DNA from: Chromatiaceae bacterium
GTDB taxonomy: Bacteria; Pseudomonadota; Gammaproteobacteria; Chromatiales; Chromatiaceae
DNA: 64,000 nt
NCBI GenBank assembly: GCA_024235175.1
Contig: JACKMX010000002.1
Span: forward strand, 558,001-622,000
Reading direction: 5' to 3'
Part shown: positions 54,325 through 62,699 of the stretch, piece by piece
How positions within the stretch are numbered: the first letter of the stretch is position 1
How the letters are laid out: each line of letters starts with the position of its first letter
Notes under the pieces: model-generated
The model's input: the letters and a program-made list of their open reading frames with translations, nothing else
What the model was told of the DNA's origin: nothing
The model's database searches: none
Position numbers and translations under genes: made by a program

Positions 54325-55084
54325 GGTTGGCGGACTCAGCAAATCCTTCGGTGGTGTAACCGCTATTTCCGACCTGGACTTTGAAGTGCCGGAGGGCCAG
54401 GTCTATTCGGTGATAGGCCCAAATGGCGCAGGCAAGACCACGCTGTTCAATATGCTTTCAGGCATCTATACGCCTGACGAGGGCAGTATTCGTTTCCGCG
54501 ACAGAGAGATAGTCGGCCGCCTGCCGCACAAGGTCGCGGAGCTGGGCGTCTCCCGGACTTTTCAGAATCTGCAGATGTTCTTTAACATGAGCGTGCTGGA
54601 TAACGTCAAGGTTGGCTGCCATCTGCGCACCAAAAGCCGTCTCTGGAACAGTGCGCTGCGGCTGCCCGGAACCCGCCGTGAGGAGAAGCAGGCGGAACTA
54701 TGGGCGCGCGAGGCGCTTCATTTCTGCGGCCTGGACAAGTACCTGCAGCTGGATGCCGATGCGCTCCCCTATGGTGTGCTGAAGCGGCTTGAAATAGCCC
54801 GCGCCCTGGCTGCATCTCCGAAACTGCTTCTTATGGACGAACCCGCTGCCGGGCTGAACGACACCGAGACAAAAGAGATGCGCAAACTGATCCGCCGGAT
54901 CAGTGACGCCGGGATCACTGTACTGCTGGTGGAACACAACATGGGGCTGGTTATGGAGGTATCCGACCGCATCCTGGTAATCGACTACGGCAGCCGCTTG
55001 GCCGAAGGATCACCCACGGAGATTCAAAACAATCCCAGAGTGATCGAAGCCTATCTCGGCGGAGAGATCGAGTATGCCGTCTGA
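54311..55084 (+). CDS. ABC importer ATPase, LivG type
   Basis: ATPase of 257 residues with Walker A GPNGAGKTTLFNMLSG, Q-loop VSRTFQNLQMFFNM, and Walker B LLLMDEPAAGLNDTET followed by the H-loop VEHNMGLVMEVSD. The ABC signature is altered (LPYGVLKRLEIARAL), as LivG proteins often deviate from LSGGQ. The start is the GTG at 54311, with GGAGGAG upstream; the frame reads further back into livM. It overlaps the next ATPase by 11 bases. Confidence 0.92.
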   Translation: MALLKVGGLSKSFGGVTAISDLDFEVPEGQVYSVIGPNGAGKTTLFNMLSGIYTPDEGSIRFRDREIVGRLPHKVAELGVSRTFQNLQMFFNMSVLDNVKVGCHLRTKSRLWNSALRLPGTRREEKQAELWAREALHFCGLDKYLQLDADALPYGVLKRLEIARALAASPKLLLMDEPAAGLNDTETKEMRKLIRRISDAGITVLLVEHNMGLVMEVSDRILVIDYGSRLAEGSPTEIQNNPRVIEAYLGGEIEYAV

Positions 55085-55796
55085 ACCTTTGCTGAAAATA
55101 GCGGAGCTGACCTCCCACTACGGGCCTATTCAGGCATTGCACGGAATCTCGCTCGAAGTGAATTCAGGCGAGCTTGTTGCGATTGTCGGCGCCAACGGTG
55201 CCGGCAAGACTACGCTGCTGCTGACGCTGTCTGGCGTGCAGAAGGCATCCGGTGGAAGCATCTCGTTCGACGGCACAGAGATTACCAGGATGGCCTCCCA
55301 CAAGATCGTCCAGTCCGGCATCTGCCATGTCCCGGAGGGACGGCAGGTGTTTGCGCCTTTGGAGGTGGAGGACAATCTGAAACTGGGAGCCTACTGTTTT
55401 CGTGACGACAAACGCCGGCTGAGCGAGGAGCTGGAGAGAATATACCAGCTCTTCCCTATTCTGAAGGAGAGAAGAAAACAGCCGGCCGGCACGCTCTCCG
55501 GCGGACAGCAGCAGATGCTCGCCATCGGCCGCGCGTTGCTGGGACGCCCCCGCCTGCTGCTGCTTGACGAACCCTCGATGGGGTTGGCGCCGCTGCTGGT
55601 CGAGGAGATATTCCGTGTCGTCAGAGAGCTAAACGACAGCGGGGTAACCGTGCTGCTGGTGGAGCAGAATGCCAATGCCGCACTGGGTATAGCCGACCGC
55701 GGTTACGTGTTGGAGACAGGCCGGGTCATACTCACTGCGAATGCCGACGAACTGCTCGCCGACGAAGCAGTGCGGAAAGCGTATCTGGGGCATTGA
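55074..55796 (+). CDS. ABC importer ATPase, LivF type
   Basis: Second ATPase, 240 residues: Walker A GANGAGKTTLLLTLSG, signature LSGGQQQMLAIGRALLGRP, Walker B LLLLDEPSMGLAPLLVEEIF and H-loop VEQNANAALGIADRGYVLE. The sequence is typical of LivF. It completes the five-gene importer and is followed after 109 bases by a CBS-domain gene on the same strand. Confidence 0.94.
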   Translation: MPSEPLLKIAELTSHYGPIQALHGISLEVNSGELVAIVGANGAGKTTLLLTLSGVQKASGGSISFDGTEITRMASHKIVQSGICHVPEGRQVFAPLEVEDNLKLGAYCFRDDKRRLSEELERIYQLFPILKERRKQPAGTLSGGQQQMLAIGRALLGRPRLLLLDEPSMGLAPLLVEEIFRVVRELNDSGVTVLLVEQNANAALGIADRGYVLETGRVILTANADELLADEAVRKAYLGH

Positions 55797-55905
55797 TACA
55801 CAAGGCAGAAAACCCCATATATTTTTCCTGTGATTGGGTGCAGCAAAATCTTTCCGCTGCCGGTCCGGCCCGGAATGAACCACTTGACAGAGGTTGAAAA
55901 GCGCC

Positions 55906-56571
55906 ATGTACGTTGAACAGATCATGTCCCGCGAAGTCGACACTGCGACCGCAGACATGAAAATCAGTCATGCCTCTCACCTGATGAAAGAGAAGGACCG
56001 CCGTTATCTGCCGGTGGTAGATGCCGACGGCCGGTTGGTCGGACTGCTCGGCCGAAAACACCTGAAGCAGGCGGAACCTTCCGCCATCACCACTTTGAGC
56101 GTGGGTGAGGTTAACTATCTGACGTCGAAAGTGACCGTTGGTCAATTGATGGAGAAGCATCCGATAAGCTGTTCAAGACGCACACTGATCGAGCGGGCGG
56201 GACAGATGATCCGGGAACGCAAGGTAGGCTGTCTTCCGGTAGTCGAAGACGAACGCGTGATCGGCGTCATCAGCGAGACAGATATACTTGACTTCTTTCT
56301 GGACATCACCGGCAGCAACCTGACTGAAACCACGCGCATCGCGGTCAAACTTCCCAACAAAGCAAGGGAGCTGGCCAACTTTTTAAACAGGATCAGCGAT
56401 GGCGGTGGCTACATCTCCTCGGTGGTATCGCCAACATCTGAATCCAGCAAAGACAAACGCACTGTCATCGTGCGCTATATCGCCGACGATCCGGATAAAT
56501 TAGACAGACAGCTGAGGGCGCTTGGGTTTGAGATTATGAGCGAGGACCTTCCGGGACCTGGCGGGAAGTAG
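55906..56571 (+). CDS. CBS-pair and ACT-like domain protein
   Basis: A 222-residue soluble protein with two CBS motifs (about 1-58: MYVEQIMSREVDTATADMKI and YLPVVDADGRLVGLLGR; about 72-132: VGQLMEKHPISCSRRTLIER and CLPVVEDERVIGVISETDIL). An ACT-like domain (about 142-215: TRIAVKLPNKARELANFLNR) follows. The layout resembles AcuB-type proteins, which bind adenine nucleotides and regulate acetoin or acyl-CoA metabolism. The ATG at 55906 is used; a TTG four codons upstream has a closer GAGG. It may sense nucleotide or ligand levels for the adjacent importer or CoA pathway, but nothing shows this directly. Confidence 0.85.
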   Translation: MYVEQIMSREVDTATADMKISHASHLMKEKDRRYLPVVDADGRLVGLLGRKHLKQAEPSAITTLSVGEVNYLTSKVTVGQLMEKHPISCSRRTLIERAGQMIRERKVGCLPVVEDERVIGVISETDILDFFLDITGSNLTETTRIAVKLPNKARELANFLNRISDGGGYISSVVSPTSESSKDKRTVIVRYIADDPDKLDRQLRALGFEIMSEDLPGPGGK

Positions 56572-56639
56572 TGACCTGGCTGACACCGTGCACGAACTCG
56601 GGAAATATCACAGGTTTGAATGGGAGCCAAACCAACGAG

Positions 56640-57056
56640 TCAGGCTGCGCAACAAACGCCACCGGCCATCTGCCCGATACACTCGCGGCAGTCGACAATG
56701 GCATCGAGCAGATCGTTTCTCGATTTTGCACTGACGATGATTCCGTTCTGCGACTGAAAGTCGATATTCCATCTTGCACATGACCTGGCGTCGAATTCGA
56801 CGCTGCGCAGTTCATTCATATCAGCAGCACCGCACTCATCACATTGCTGAGCAGCCGATTTAGGCAGCATTACACTCCAGACCTCCGTGGCGCCGCAGGA
56901 GCCGACTGTGATTTTCCAATACACCAATAGAGCAATCGCACGCAGTGTTATGGGATCTCGATAATCAAGCTTTTCGACAGCGCGAATATCAGCGTCAACC
57001 CCAAATTCGCTATACATCTTTCGCGCTGCATTAATGTAATCCGGAAAAATATTCAT
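56640..57056 (-). CDS. Hypothetical cysteine-rich protein
   Basis: A 138-residue frame not recognised as any known family. It starts MNIFPDYINAARKMYSEFGV, has a hydrophobic stretch (ITLRAIALLVYWKITVG), and then two CxxC-like pairs (QQCDECGA and VDCRECIG) plus a terminal CC, so it may bind zinc or a cluster. No tight ribosome site: AAAAGG lies about 15 bases before the ATG. It lies convergent to the CBS-ACT gene, and no overlapping frame looks better. Coding status is moderately likely. Confidence 0.5.
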   Translation of the reverse strand: MNIFPDYINAARKMYSEFGVDADIRAVEKLDYRDPITLRAIALLVYWKITVGSCGATEVWSVMLPKSAAQQCDECGAADMNELRSVEFDARSCARWNIDFQSQNGIIVSAKSRNDLLDAIVDCRECIGQMAGGVCCAA

Positions 57057-57338
57057 GGCCGTAATATTTACCTTTTAATGCAGTAGTAGATGGTACCCGT
57101 AGACCGTATCAAACTCCGAACTGCCGTGCTCCCCGCAGTCTCGACCAGCCCTTATTAAAATTATCGCCGTTATCGAAATATTCTTTAGATTCTTTTCCGT
57201 TCTTTCGCTTACGGCAGAGATGCCCGATACACAGCGTTTCTTGCGGCGAGCCGCTCACCGGTCTGATCGGTTAAAGCGTACAGTGGCGAGGGATTCCTGA
57301 GGTTTCAGCCTGCGGCGATCCTCGGATCGCGGAACACT
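57057..57338. other. Intergenic region upstream of the hypothetical gene
   Basis: About 280 bases with no supported gene. The stretch near 57160-57200 is AT-rich and could hold a promoter for the hypothetical gene on the minus strand. A short hairpin GCGATC-CTCG-GATCGC lies at about 57315-57330. Confidence 0.35.
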
Positions 57339-57397
57339 GGGTCAGAGGACAGTTGTCTTCAATATTAGCCGGAATTGTTCTCTGATCCCGTTTTTTT
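57339..57397. repeat. Inverted repeat with T tract at the end of the CoA cluster
   Basis: GGGTCAGAGGACA (57339-57351) pairs with TGTTCTCTGATCCC (57376-57389) with one bulge and one mismatch, then G and seven T residues (57391-57397) on the plus strand. The T tract overlaps the mch stop codon. As a plus-strand terminator it would block read-through into the CoA cluster from the left; on the minus strand it forms a strong stem just after mch. The GGGTCAGAG core resembles the ends of the element at 30162, so it may be a small relic of the same repeat class. Confidence 0.55.
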
Positions 57398-58454
57398 AAA
57401 GTTTACGCGGCATCAACACCGTGTAGTCGAAATCCAGAACGACCGCAGAATGATATGTCCCATCGCTGTTTTGGTATGGAAAATCGCTGCAAGCATGATC
57501 CTTGGCCGCAATCATGCGCAGTCGAAGCGCCCCCACATCATCTCTCCCTGGGAGTGCCTCTTGTTCCAGAACTTCGCTCCAGGCATAGACCGTATCGCCG
57601 GCGAAGATGGGCGCGACATGCCGTCCGCCGTTGATGGCGGCAATCCTGAAGGCGTTGGCCAACCCGTTGAAGCTCAGTGCGCGGGCCAGGCTGATGATGT
57701 GGCCGCCGTAGACTATCCGCTTACCGAAGCGCCCATCCTTTTCGGTATGCTGGTTAAAGTGCACCTTGGCGGTATTCTGATAGAGCCGCGTGGCGATCAT
57801 GTGGTCGCTCTCCTCCACGGTCATGGCGTCAACATGGTCGATCTTTTCACCGGCTTCATAATCATCCCAGAAGTGGGGACTGCCCGCCAACCGTGCATCG
57901 TAGCCGGAGAGGTCGAGCCCCTCCGGCACGATCAAATCTCCGCCAGAAACGGATTTCGCCAGCTCCGGCACGACCGCCTCCCCCACTTCGGCGTTCGCAT
58001 TGCCCTTGCGCACCATCACCCAACGCACGTAGTCCAACACCACTTCACCGCGCTGGTTGGTGCCGACAGAGCGCACATAGACAGTGCCGGTCTTGCCGTT
58101 GGAGTTCTCCTTGAGTCCAATCACCTCCGAGACGGTGCTGAGTGTGTCACCGGGATAGACCGGCAGGCCGAACCGGCCCTGGGCATAGCCGAGATTGGCA
58201 ATGGCATTGAGAGAGATATCCGGAACGGTTTTTCCGAACACCACATGGAACACCAGCATGTCGTCCACGGGTGCTTCCGGCAGGCCGACAGCCTGGGCGA
58301 AAGCACTGGAGGAGTGCGCTGCAAAACGGGTGCCGTACAAAGCCGTGTACAGGGAGCTGTCCCCCTGAGTGATAGTCCGTGGGGTGGCATGGATAATCTT
58401 CTGACCCAACTGAAAGTCTTCAAAAAAATTACCCGGGTTGGTTTTGTTTGCCAT
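57396..58454 (-). CDS. mch: Mesaconyl-C1-CoA hydratase (beta-methylmalyl-CoA dehydratase)
   Basis: Double hot-dog MaoC-type enzyme of 352 residues that interconverts erythro-beta-methylmalyl-CoA and mesaconyl-C1-CoA (2-methylfumaryl-CoA). The N-terminus NPGNFFEDFQLGQKIIHATP with RTITQGD and the block VFHVVFGKTVPDISLNAIAN are characteristic of this enzyme and not of ordinary enoyl-CoA hydratases. The second domain holds RLYQNTAKVHFN (223-234) and VYGGHIISLARAL (248-260). It matches what I recall of Chloroflexus Mch along its length. It is the last gene of the minus-strand 3-hydroxypropionate-type cluster, 35 bases behind the CoA transferase. Confidence 0.92.
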   Translation of the reverse strand: MANKTNPGNFFEDFQLGQKIIHATPRTITQGDSSLYTALYGTRFAAHSSSAFAQAVGLPEAPVDDMLVFHVVFGKTVPDISLNAIANLGYAQGRFGLPVYPGDTLSTVSEVIGLKENSNGKTGTVYVRSVGTNQRGEVVLDYVRWVMVRKGNANAEVGEAVVPELAKSVSGGDLIVPEGLDLSGYDARLAGSPHFWDDYEAGEKIDHVDAMTVEESDHMIATRLYQNTAKVHFNQHTEKDGRFGKRIVYGGHIISLARALSFNGLANAFRIAAINGGRHVAPIFAGDTVYAWSEVLEQEALPGRDDVGALRLRMIAAKDHACSDFPYQNSDGTYHSAVVLDFDYTVLMPRKL

Positions 58455-58489
58455 ATTGCACTCTCTGTTTGTTTTAAAATGGTGCCGGA

Positions 58490-60421
58490 CTATTTTCCGG
58501 ATGTCAGGAAAGCCTGTGCCTCCTCCTTGCGTTCAAAAACATGGGGGGCAATATTGCGCTGTGAAAACGCCTGATCAAGCTTCATCCGCATAAAGGCACT
58601 GGTGGCGTAGCGGGTAATGTTTGACCAGTAGTGCTGCAGCATGTAGCGATCCATCTCTGCCAGATCATCCGCCACGTTCTCGTTGATGCGGAAGGTGTCA
58701 TAGTTGACGAACACGCCCACCCGCTTGCCGATCTCCTTGCAGCGCTGTTCCAACAGGTCCCGCAAACTGACAATATCCGCCTTCACCCGCACATACATAC
58801 CTTCAAAATTGAGAAACAGGATATTGCGCGTCGGATCGTAGCTGATCCGGTCGGCCAGATCCAGATTCAGCAGATCCGCCTCCAGGCCCATTGGCTCGTT
58901 CCGGAAGATCCGACTGTCCATCAGGACCGGATCGCGGACGATGGGGGTAAAATCCATGTGTGCAAGTATATCCTTTTCTATATCTACACCAGGGGCAACT
59001 TCGGTCAGAACCAGCCCTTTACGGCCCCGCTGAAATACACAGCGTTCGGTGATGAAATAGACAGGTTGACCTTTCTTTACCGCATAGTCACCGCTGAAGG
59101 TTACCTGATTGACCTTCTTGACAAACTTTCGGGCTCTCCCCTCCTGGAGAATCTGCAACCTGCCGTCGGAGACTGCCACCTCGAGCCCACCGGCAGTAAA
59201 GGTACCGGCAAAGACCATGCTGCGGGTATTCTGGCTGATGTTGATGAAGCCGCCGCAACCGATCAACCTGGGGCCGAACCGACTGACATTGACATTACCT
59301 TTTTCATCACACTCGGCCATGCCCAGGCACGCCATATCCAGGCCGCCGCCATCATAGAAATCGAACATCTGATTCTGGTCAAAAATAGCATCAGAGTTGA
59401 CCCCGGCGCCGAAGTTGCCGCCGCTGGCCAATACGCCACCCACGGTGCCCGCTTCTGAAGTGAGGGTAATATACTGGCTTATCTTCTCTTCGTTGGCGAC
59501 GGCTGCCACCCCTTCCGGAACGCCCACGCCAAGGTTGACTATACCGTTGGGGGGCAGTTCAAACGCGGCCCGGCGGGCAATCACCTTGCGTTCATCCAGC
59601 GGCATGGGCTCCAGCGAATCCAGCGGAACCCGGATCTCCTTGGAAAAAGCCGGGCTGTATTGACAGACATAGCTCTGCATATGGTTGTGCGACTCAGCCA
59701 CCACCACGCAGTCCACCAGCATGCCTGGGACTTTCACGTCACGTGGATTCAACGAGCCCTGTTCGGCAATACGCTCCACCTGGGCGATGACGATGCCATG
59801 ACAGTTCTTGGCTGCCATCGCCTGGGCCAGGTTATCCAGCGTCAGAGACTCTTTCTCCATGGTTATATTGCCGGAGGGATCGGCGGTTGTGCCCCGGATG
59901 AAAGCCACATCCACGGTGCCGACGGTATAAAAGAGCCACTCTTCACCCTCCACTTCCACCAGCTTCACGATATCCTTGGTGGTCCCCTCATTGACCCGCC
60001 CGCCTTCCAGGCGCGGATCGACAAACGTATGCAAACCCACTTTGGAGAAAAAACCGGGCTTGCCCGAGGCCAGCGTGCGATAGAGCTGACAAATCACCCC
60101 CTGCGGCAGATTGTAGGCAAATACCTTATTGTCCAGCGCCAACTTGGCAACCTTGGGCATACGACCCCAGTTGCCGGACACCACCTTGCGCAGCATCCCT
60201 TCATGGCCCAGCCGGTTAAGCCCCCGCTCCTTGCCATCCGCCTGCCCCGCAGCGGCAAACAGGCGCAGATTCTTCGGATGCCCGGTCTCAAGGTAGCGCT
60301 TCTCCAATGCTTCCAGCAAAGCCTCGGGAATACCGCTCTGGACGAATCCATTGCAGCAGATGGTATTTTCATCATGTACCAGAGCGACAGCCTCTTCCGC
60401 GGTTACGATTTTGCTTTTCAT
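58490..60421 (-). CDS. Acyl-CoA:carboxylate CoA-transferase, propionate/acetate type (family I)
   Basis: A 643-residue single-chain fusion of the two CoA-transferase I halves. The alpha half runs 1-270 (CNGFVQSGIPEALLEALEKR, GTVDVAFIRGTTADPSGNIT) and the beta half about 275-525 (NLGVGVPEG, and the likely catalytic Glu323 in LTSEAGTVGGV, followed by GGNFGAGVN). About 115 further residues form a C-terminal extension. It is closest to propionate CoA-transferase/acetyl-CoA hydrolase types, about 120 residues longer than Clostridium propionicum Pct. In this cluster it may activate propionate, acetate or a C5 acid (mesaconate, itaconate) using an acyl-CoA donor. The start has GGAGG before the ATG. 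Specificity cannot be read from sequence. Confidence 0.85.
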   Translation of the reverse strand: MKSKIVTAEEAVALVHDENTICCNGFVQSGIPEALLEALEKRYLETGHPKNLRLFAAAGQADGKERGLNRLGHEGMLRKVVSGNWGRMPKVAKLALDNKVFAYNLPQGVICQLYRTLASGKPGFFSKVGLHTFVDPRLEGGRVNEGTTKDIVKLVEVEGEEWLFYTVGTVDVAFIRGTTADPSGNITMEKESLTLDNLAQAMAAKNCHGIVIAQVERIAEQGSLNPRDVKVPGMLVDCVVVAESHNHMQSYVCQYSPAFSKEIRVPLDSLEPMPLDERKVIARRAAFELPPNGIVNLGVGVPEGVAAVANEEKISQYITLTSEAGTVGGVLASGGNFGAGVNSDAIFDQNQMFDFYDGGGLDMACLGMAECDEKGNVNVSRFGPRLIGCGGFINISQNTRSMVFAGTFTAGGLEVAVSDGRLQILQEGRARKFVKKVNQVTFSGDYAVKKGQPVYFITERCVFQRGRKGLVLTEVAPGVDIEKDILAHMDFTPIVRDPVLMDSRIFRNEPMGLEADLLNLDLADRISYDPTRNILFLNFEGMYVRVKADIVSLRDLLEQRCKEIGKRVGVFVNYDTFRINENVADDLAEMDRYMLQHYWSNITRYATSAFMRMKLDQAFSQRNIAPHVFERKEEAQAFLTSGK

Positions 60422-60462
60422 AAGCTTGCCTCCGGCAATTGCAAATAGATGAACCGGGGCGA

Positions 60463-61314
60463 TCAGGCCAATACAGCGGTCGCTGTCATAGCGGTTGCTC
60501 CGGTTGGGCCCTGCGCCTCCAGCACTAACTTATCACTCTCTTTGATACCAACTAGCCTGAACGGGTGCAGATCGAAAAGGGGCGCCCTGCCCTGAAAGGA
60601 AAAACTTCGTATGCGGCCCGTGCTGTTGCGTGCCGCGAGTTCGGCCAGCATGAGCGCTGTCAAAGGCCCGTGGACAACCAAGCCCGGATAGCCCTCCTCC
60701 TCCATTGCATATCTGCGGTCATAGTGGATCCTGTGTGCATTGAAGGTGAGCGCGGAGAACCGAAACAGAAAGACCTCGTTCGGCTCGACGACCTGACTCA
60801 CGGCACCCGCCGGCAGAGGCGGCCACTCTTTCAGCGGTATCGGCGCGGCAATCCGGCCACCGGCCTCCTTATAGACAATGTCCTGCTCCTCCCTGATACA
60901 GAGTTCGCCTTCCTGGGAGACCCTGTACTCAACCGTTACAAAAACAAGTTTTCCACTGTTGCCGGATTTTTCGGTCACCTTGAGTACGGTGCCTTCCCGG
61001 GTGGCGGGAAGACCGATCACCGGAGGCGCAACAATCTCCATCCTGGCGCCGGCAAACATGCGCCGCGGCAGATCCACCGGCGGTAGAAAACCACCGCGTT
61101 GCGGATGGCCATCCGTGCCGATCTTACTGCCCGGCACCTGCGGCAGAAAATAGAACCAGTGCCATAAAGCCGGCAGAGGCGCTCCCATCTCTATAACAGG
61201 CTCTTCCCTGTCCAAAAGCGCACTTACCCCCAACGCCGGGGCGAGTGTGATGACATCTTCCTTTCGCTCCTTTGAGCCAATCCAGTCGCTCAAGGGCCTG
61301 CTCTGTCCGGCCAT
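60463..61314 (-). CDS. meh: Mesaconyl-C4-CoA hydratase (3-methylfumaryl-CoA hydratase)
   Basis: A 283-residue hot-dog hydratase that adds water to mesaconyl-C4-CoA to give (S)-citramalyl-CoA. The N-terminal half is FAS1-dehydratase-like (WHWFYFLPQVPGSKIGTDGH), and the C-terminal MaoC half holds the catalytic region FSALTFNAHRIHYDRRYA (187-204, with H195/H198 and D200) and GYPGLVVHGPLTALML. HPQRGGFLPPVDLPRRMFAG is typical of Meh. The ATG overlaps the mct TGA by one base (TGATG). Members of this fold also include itaconyl-CoA hydratases, but the cluster supports Meh. Confidence 0.9.
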   Translation of the reverse strand: MAGQSRPLSDWIGSKERKEDVITLAPALGVSALLDREEPVIEMGAPLPALWHWFYFLPQVPGSKIGTDGHPQRGGFLPPVDLPRRMFAGARMEIVAPPVIGLPATREGTVLKVTEKSGNSGKLVFVTVEYRVSQEGELCIREEQDIVYKEAGGRIAAPIPLKEWPPLPAGAVSQVVEPNEVFLFRFSALTFNAHRIHYDRRYAMEEEGYPGLVVHGPLTALMLAELAARNSTGRIRSFSFQGRAPLFDLHPFRLVGIKESDKLVLEAQGPTGATAMTATAVLA

Positions 61315-62561
61315 CAATATGCCTCCAGATGGATAGGTCCGGCGACTACGCCTGCATCCCGCAACGAACCGATCTCGCTATCGCTCATGCCGAGATCCTG
61401 ACTCAGAATTTCATCGGTGTGCTCGCCCAGGATCGGTGCACGGCGGGGCGTCTGCCGCTCAAAAGCGCCAAAATTGATGGGGGATCCAGGTACCAGATAA
61501 CGGCCGACACCAGGTTGCTCCAGAGTTGAAAACATGGGGTTGGCGGTCGACACGCGGGGATCTTCGGCAACCATCTGCTTGAATGTCTGATAAGGGCCCC
61601 AGCAGACACCGGTTCCTGAAAAGCACTGATCGATTTCGGCCAGAGTACGCTCGCGGCACCACTCAGCCAACGGCCCGGAGATCTCATCGCTCGCTTTAAA
61701 GCGGTCACCCTCCTTCCTGAAATTCAGGCCGAGACTGCTCTCGAGGGAGCGGAACGTCTCGGTCAGCCCGGTTGCTTTACCCAGCTCGGTCCACATGCGG
61801 TTGGTGACAACGACGATGTAGACCTGCCTTTGATCGCTGGTGTTGAAGTCGCAGCCATAAGCGCCGTAAAGATAGTTGCCCTGGGCATGACGCTCTTCCT
61901 TGTTGAGTTGTGCTTCCTGAATGTAGCCAAGGTTTCCGGTCATGGCAAAAGCGATATCCGACAAAGCAATTTTCACCAGCTGACCCTGCCCGGTCAAACG
62001 CCGGTGCCGCTCTGCTGCCAGCATCGCCAATGCCAGATTGATTCCGGCGATGGCATCCCAGGCAGGCAATACATGGTTAACCGGATGCGGCGTGGGATCC
62101 CCCTCTTCCGCATCGCCGGTCAGGTAAGGGAAGCCTGCGGCGCAGTTGACCGTATAATCCACCGCTGAGCTGCCGTCGGGATTACCCAGCAGATTAACCA
62201 TAATCAAATCATCACGATCCTTCCTTAAATTATCATAACCCATCCAACCCCCTGCGGTTGGAAAATTGGTCAGAAACAGTCCTCTGCCCTCACCCGGCTG
62301 GGTGATCAAATTACGGATAATCTCACGCCCTTGCGGCATCCGGGTATCGATGGCCAATGATCGCTTTCCCTTGTTAAGGCCAGGCCAGTACAGGCTTTGA
62401 TTTTTATCCGTGATCGGCCAGCGATGTGCATCCAGGCCACCTTCTATCGGATCGAAACGGATCACATCAGCACCCATCTGCCCGAGTGTCATCCCACCCA
62501 AAGGAGCAGCAACAAATGCGGATGCCTCGACTATCCGCAATCCTTCCAATATCTTGAACAT
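61314..62561 (-). CDS. mct: Mesaconyl-CoA C1:C4 CoA transferase (2-methylfumaryl-CoA isomerase)
   Basis: Family III CoA-transferase of 415 residues that moves CoA within mesaconyl-CoA from C1 to C4, without an external acceptor. The N-terminus LEGLRIVEASAFVAAPLGGM, the block DPIEGGLDAHRWPITDKNQS, and VNHVLPAWDAIAG with the catalytic D169 all agree with my memory of Chloroflexus Mct (catalytic Asp165). The C-terminus has GEHTDEILSQDLGMSDSEIG. The unusual AFVAAPLGGMTLGQMGADVI in place of the standard AGP motif is typical of Mct. It is coupled to meh. An 8-bp tandem repeat lies about 65-100 bases before its start. Confidence 0.93.
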   Translation of the reverse strand: MFKILEGLRIVEASAFVAAPLGGMTLGQMGADVIRFDPIEGGLDAHRWPITDKNQSLYWPGLNKGKRSLAIDTRMPQGREIIRNLITQPGEGRGLFLTNFPTAGGWMGYDNLRKDRDDLIMVNLLGNPDGSSAVDYTVNCAAGFPYLTGDAEEGDPTPHPVNHVLPAWDAIAGINLALAMLAAERHRRLTGQGQLVKIALSDIAFAMTGNLGYIQEAQLNKEERHAQGNYLYGAYGCDFNTSDQRQVYIVVVTNRMWTELGKATGLTETFRSLESSLGLNFRKEGDRFKASDEISGPLAEWCRERTLAEIDQCFSGTGVCWGPYQTFKQMVAEDPRVSTANPMFSTLEQPGVGRYLVPGSPINFGAFERQTPRRAPILGEHTDEILSQDLGMSDSEIGSLRDAGVVAGPIHLEAY

Positions 62562-62623
62562 TATCTTCTTGCTCTCTATTCCAACTTACCAGTGGCTGGT
62601 CGGTACAGATATATTTTCAAACA

Positions 62624-62662
62624 CCCGCATCCCGGCATCCCGGCATCCCGGCATCCCGGCAT
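62624..62662. repeat. 8-bp tandem repeat between mcl and mct
   Basis: Four perfect copies of CCCGGCAT (62631-62662) follow one degenerate copy (CCCGCAT, 62624-62630). It lies in the 138-base gap between mcl and mct on the transcribed strand side of mct, and not in a frame. The gap otherwise shows nothing clear. Such simple repeats can change length by slippage. Confidence 0.9.
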
Positions 62663-62699
62663 CCGCTAAACGGACACCAGCCAATCCGAACTGTCACTG

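Noticed and set aside
57375..58574. Long plus-strand open frame of 399 codons opposite mch
   Set aside because: It mirrors the strongly recognisable Mch protein on the other strand, has no family resemblance, and starts within the terminator T tract.
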